From Dipteris shenzhenensis (taxonomy: Eukaryota; Polypodiophyta; Polypodiopsida; Gleicheniales), in the NCBI GenBank assembly GCA_047967505.1, contig CM106540.1: a stretch of 64,000 nt of DNA; one strand, given 5' to 3'. Both the position numbers and the translations under genes were made by a program. Position 1 is the first letter of the stretch, and each line of letters begins with the position of its first letter. A model generated the notes under the pieces. The model made no database searches and was not told the DNA's origin. It saw only the letters and a list, made by a program, of their open reading frames with translations. Positions 38,601-41,600 of the stretch are shown here, one piece after another.

Positions 38601-41600
38601 TGTGGTTGTACCAAAACACAACAGTAGATCTCTGAAGTGGAAGTCGGCACCGCAAGGCACTCCGAAATGATGTTAGCACTGTTTGACGTGCTGCAGCAGG
38701 TGTGGAGGTATTCCAAATGCAAAGCCAGGCCTCGAAATGTATAGGGCAGCTGTCCAAAGCACACCGAAATGCTCCAGCAGGTCACCACAGTAAAGAACGG
38801 CTAATATAGAAGTGCTGGAAGCCTCAAAACAGCTAAAAAATGACTCTGTTGAAGGCGAATATGCAGCAGCAGCTCAGAGACCTTGAGTTTGACGATGGAG
38901 AGCTCCACACATGCACACGAGCCTTGAAGACTGTGCGAGATGGTGAGTAGGGAATAAGTGGGATGGCAGGAGGCAGAGAGGGAATCGCAAGCTTGGACTC
39001 AAGCTTTAGAGCTGCGTAGGAACCACGGCTAAACTGGGGATGAGTGCAAACGGAAAGGAGCCGAGACAAACCAAGCAGATGAAAATGAAAGGGAGAGAGG
39101 ATGATGAGTTGGGAGTGGTGGGATGTCAGGAGGTAGAGAGGGAATCGCAAGCTTGGACTGAAGCTCTAGAGCTGCCTAGGAACCAACGAAACTGGAGATG
39201 AATGCCAACCAACAAAGTGCGGTCCAGGTAAAGTAGGATTCGTGGGGTTTTTTGTTCTAATTGGATGCCCTAACGTTTAAAAAAACAGGGCCTCCAAATT
39301 TGGTTGCTTGCTTTTAGGGTTTCCTTGGCAAAAAAGCAAGGCTTTTTGCCATCTCTCCTCAATCTGACAGAGACTTTTCCCTATCTCTCAGGGTCAATGC
39401 CTGCATGCTAGTGCATCCCTAAGCTTTCCAACTGAAAACTCTACCTTGAGCTTGTTCTCCCACTCAAAACGCATCTCCTACCAGGTAGAAACGACATCAC
39501 AAAACACACATGCCATCTTTCCTCAATTTTGCCTCTTTCTCTCCAACGATTTGACAAATCTCCCATCCTAACAGACACCAATCCAACCAGGACATCTTCC
39601 CACACATGGAGATCACTCCTTCCCTACCTGGTGACAAAAACTGAGCATTTTCTAGCCAAGCAGTGCAAAAAAAGAAATTCACACCTACCAGGAAGATCCA
39701 AACAGGAATCACTATCTCCTTCAAAAATTCGCCATCTAGGAGTGGCTTTGATACCAACTGACACGACCACGATTGCTCCTAGGAAGCCGGACCTATAGAC
39801 AAGCACAAACAATCGATCATAGAACCACAAAGAGAGGCGCATGCATGCTCACCACCCAACCATGATGCTCACGGGTCTAGGACCCGTAGAATGCAGCATC
39901 ACCCGAGCCACCAACTAGGCTGCTTGCACAAACTTCTACATCTGACCGGTCCACAACCTTCTGGCATCCCATACCACCAAAAGTCGCCCATAGGGCCTCA
40001 GGACTGCACTGAGAATCCGGGCTATGCTAGAAAGCAGGTGTGCGTCCGCAACACGATCCAGGATCCATACCAGCAAGGAAGAGCTAGACATACTTTGACT
40101 TGCGTGAATGAAAAGTGAACCCCCAGGCCCCTTATATAGGCTCTAGCCCAGTGCCACTAAAAACAATAGGAACCCTAACTTGTCCATTGCCATTGCAACA
40201 CAACTCGAGAATCGCCTGCCTAGCCCCTAGCCTCCCCAAGCTATCAAAGCTAGTTCTGTGTGCCTAAGCACACGTAAGATACGATCCATGCACATGACAA
40301 CAATAGAGCCAGAGATACAGTGGATATATGGAAAAGCAATGAATGCTCCCAATGTAGGCAAAAAGGGACAGCAAGGCATAAAGAGATGTGCAAAGTAGAC
40401 TCCGTGGAGACAATCAATGGCTATGTGATTGTGGAGCAGCTTGTGATGAGCATGCTAGGTGGGATCAACGCTTGCATGACCCAGGAGGTGCCACAACATC
40501 TATGGCAAAGAACTAGGACTTTTCCTTTTGGCCCAGGTGGCCTGCATGTTGGAGCATGTTTATTCTACAGCAGGGAGTTTTGGGGTTTAACCATCACTTG
40601 CAATTCTGAGGACAAAATTATATTGAGCGGGGATGGTTGTAATGAAGGCCAAGGTGGTTAAGTTAGTGGGGGTTAGGATTATTAGTACTTAGGGGTGTTT
40701 GGAAGATGGAAAGGTCAAAGGGGATAAGGAGGTACTATATAAGTACCCTCCCCTCATTCATTAGGAAAAAAGGGAGCTCATTTTGGGGCCCTGTAAGAAA
40801 TTCACTATTTTCTCTTTTCTCTCTCTATAAAAGCAAGAAAATATGGATACTTGCGTGAGAAATGTCAGTGTGAAAAGGAATAAATATATTCTTTCACATG
40901 CTTTACATTCAATGTTCATATAAGAGCAACACTTTTCTGTGCAGAATTTGGTGATTCTGACACCGCAGACGCGTCCGGAACGGCCCAAAACCCCAGAAAC
41001 GGCACTGGAAATGCTGGAATCGGACATCCGGAGGCCCGGAAACGGCCAAAAAAGGCCAAAAAGTGGGATTTGCAGCAAAACGCGATCTGGCACCTTTGGA
41101 AATTTCCAAAGGTGCCAGATCGCGTTTTGCTGCAAATCCCACTTTTTGGCCTTTTTTGGCCGTTTCCAGGCCTCCGGATGTCCGATTCCAGCGTTTCCAG
41201 TGCCGTTTCTGGGGTTTTGGGCCGTTCCGGACGCGTCTGCGGTGTCAGAATCACCAAATTCTGCACAGAAAATAAATTTTTAAAAGATTCAAATTAGATC
41301 ACCTCATTAATGTGACATGCTTTTACGAACATATAGTACTATTACTTTTTCTTATTTTCATCTTCTTTTGTTGAATTTTCAACGTTACGTTGGCCCACTC
41401 CTGATTGGTTGAGAGCCTATTTTCTCTCTCTTCTAAAAGGCCCCAAAATGAGCACCCTTTTTTCCTAATGGCAATGTACTTTTGATGTGACATCTAATCT
41501 ATCTACCTAGTTGCAGCCTACTCTTTCTCTCTCTGTGTCTCCCTCCCTCCCTTTTCCACCTTTTCCTCTCCCCAACCCCTTCTCTTCCTTTCTCTCTCTT

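Larger units (their letters stand above)
36272..40299 (-). mobile_element. minus-strand LTR retrotransposon with copia-type gag and gypsy-type integrase (element 3)
   Basis: LTRs at 36272-36774 and 39759-40299, PBS next to the right-hand (5') LTR, and flanks ACAAA (36267-36271) and ACAAT (40300-40304), a likely 5-bp duplication with one change. Read on the minus strand, a copia-type gag is followed by a gypsy integrase core and chromodomain-like tail. Protease, RT and RNase H are missing. Confidence 0.85.

Noticed and set aside
40916-41283. Two nearly identical ~115-codon frames on opposite strands
   Set aside because: They are mirror readings of the palindrome, not genes.
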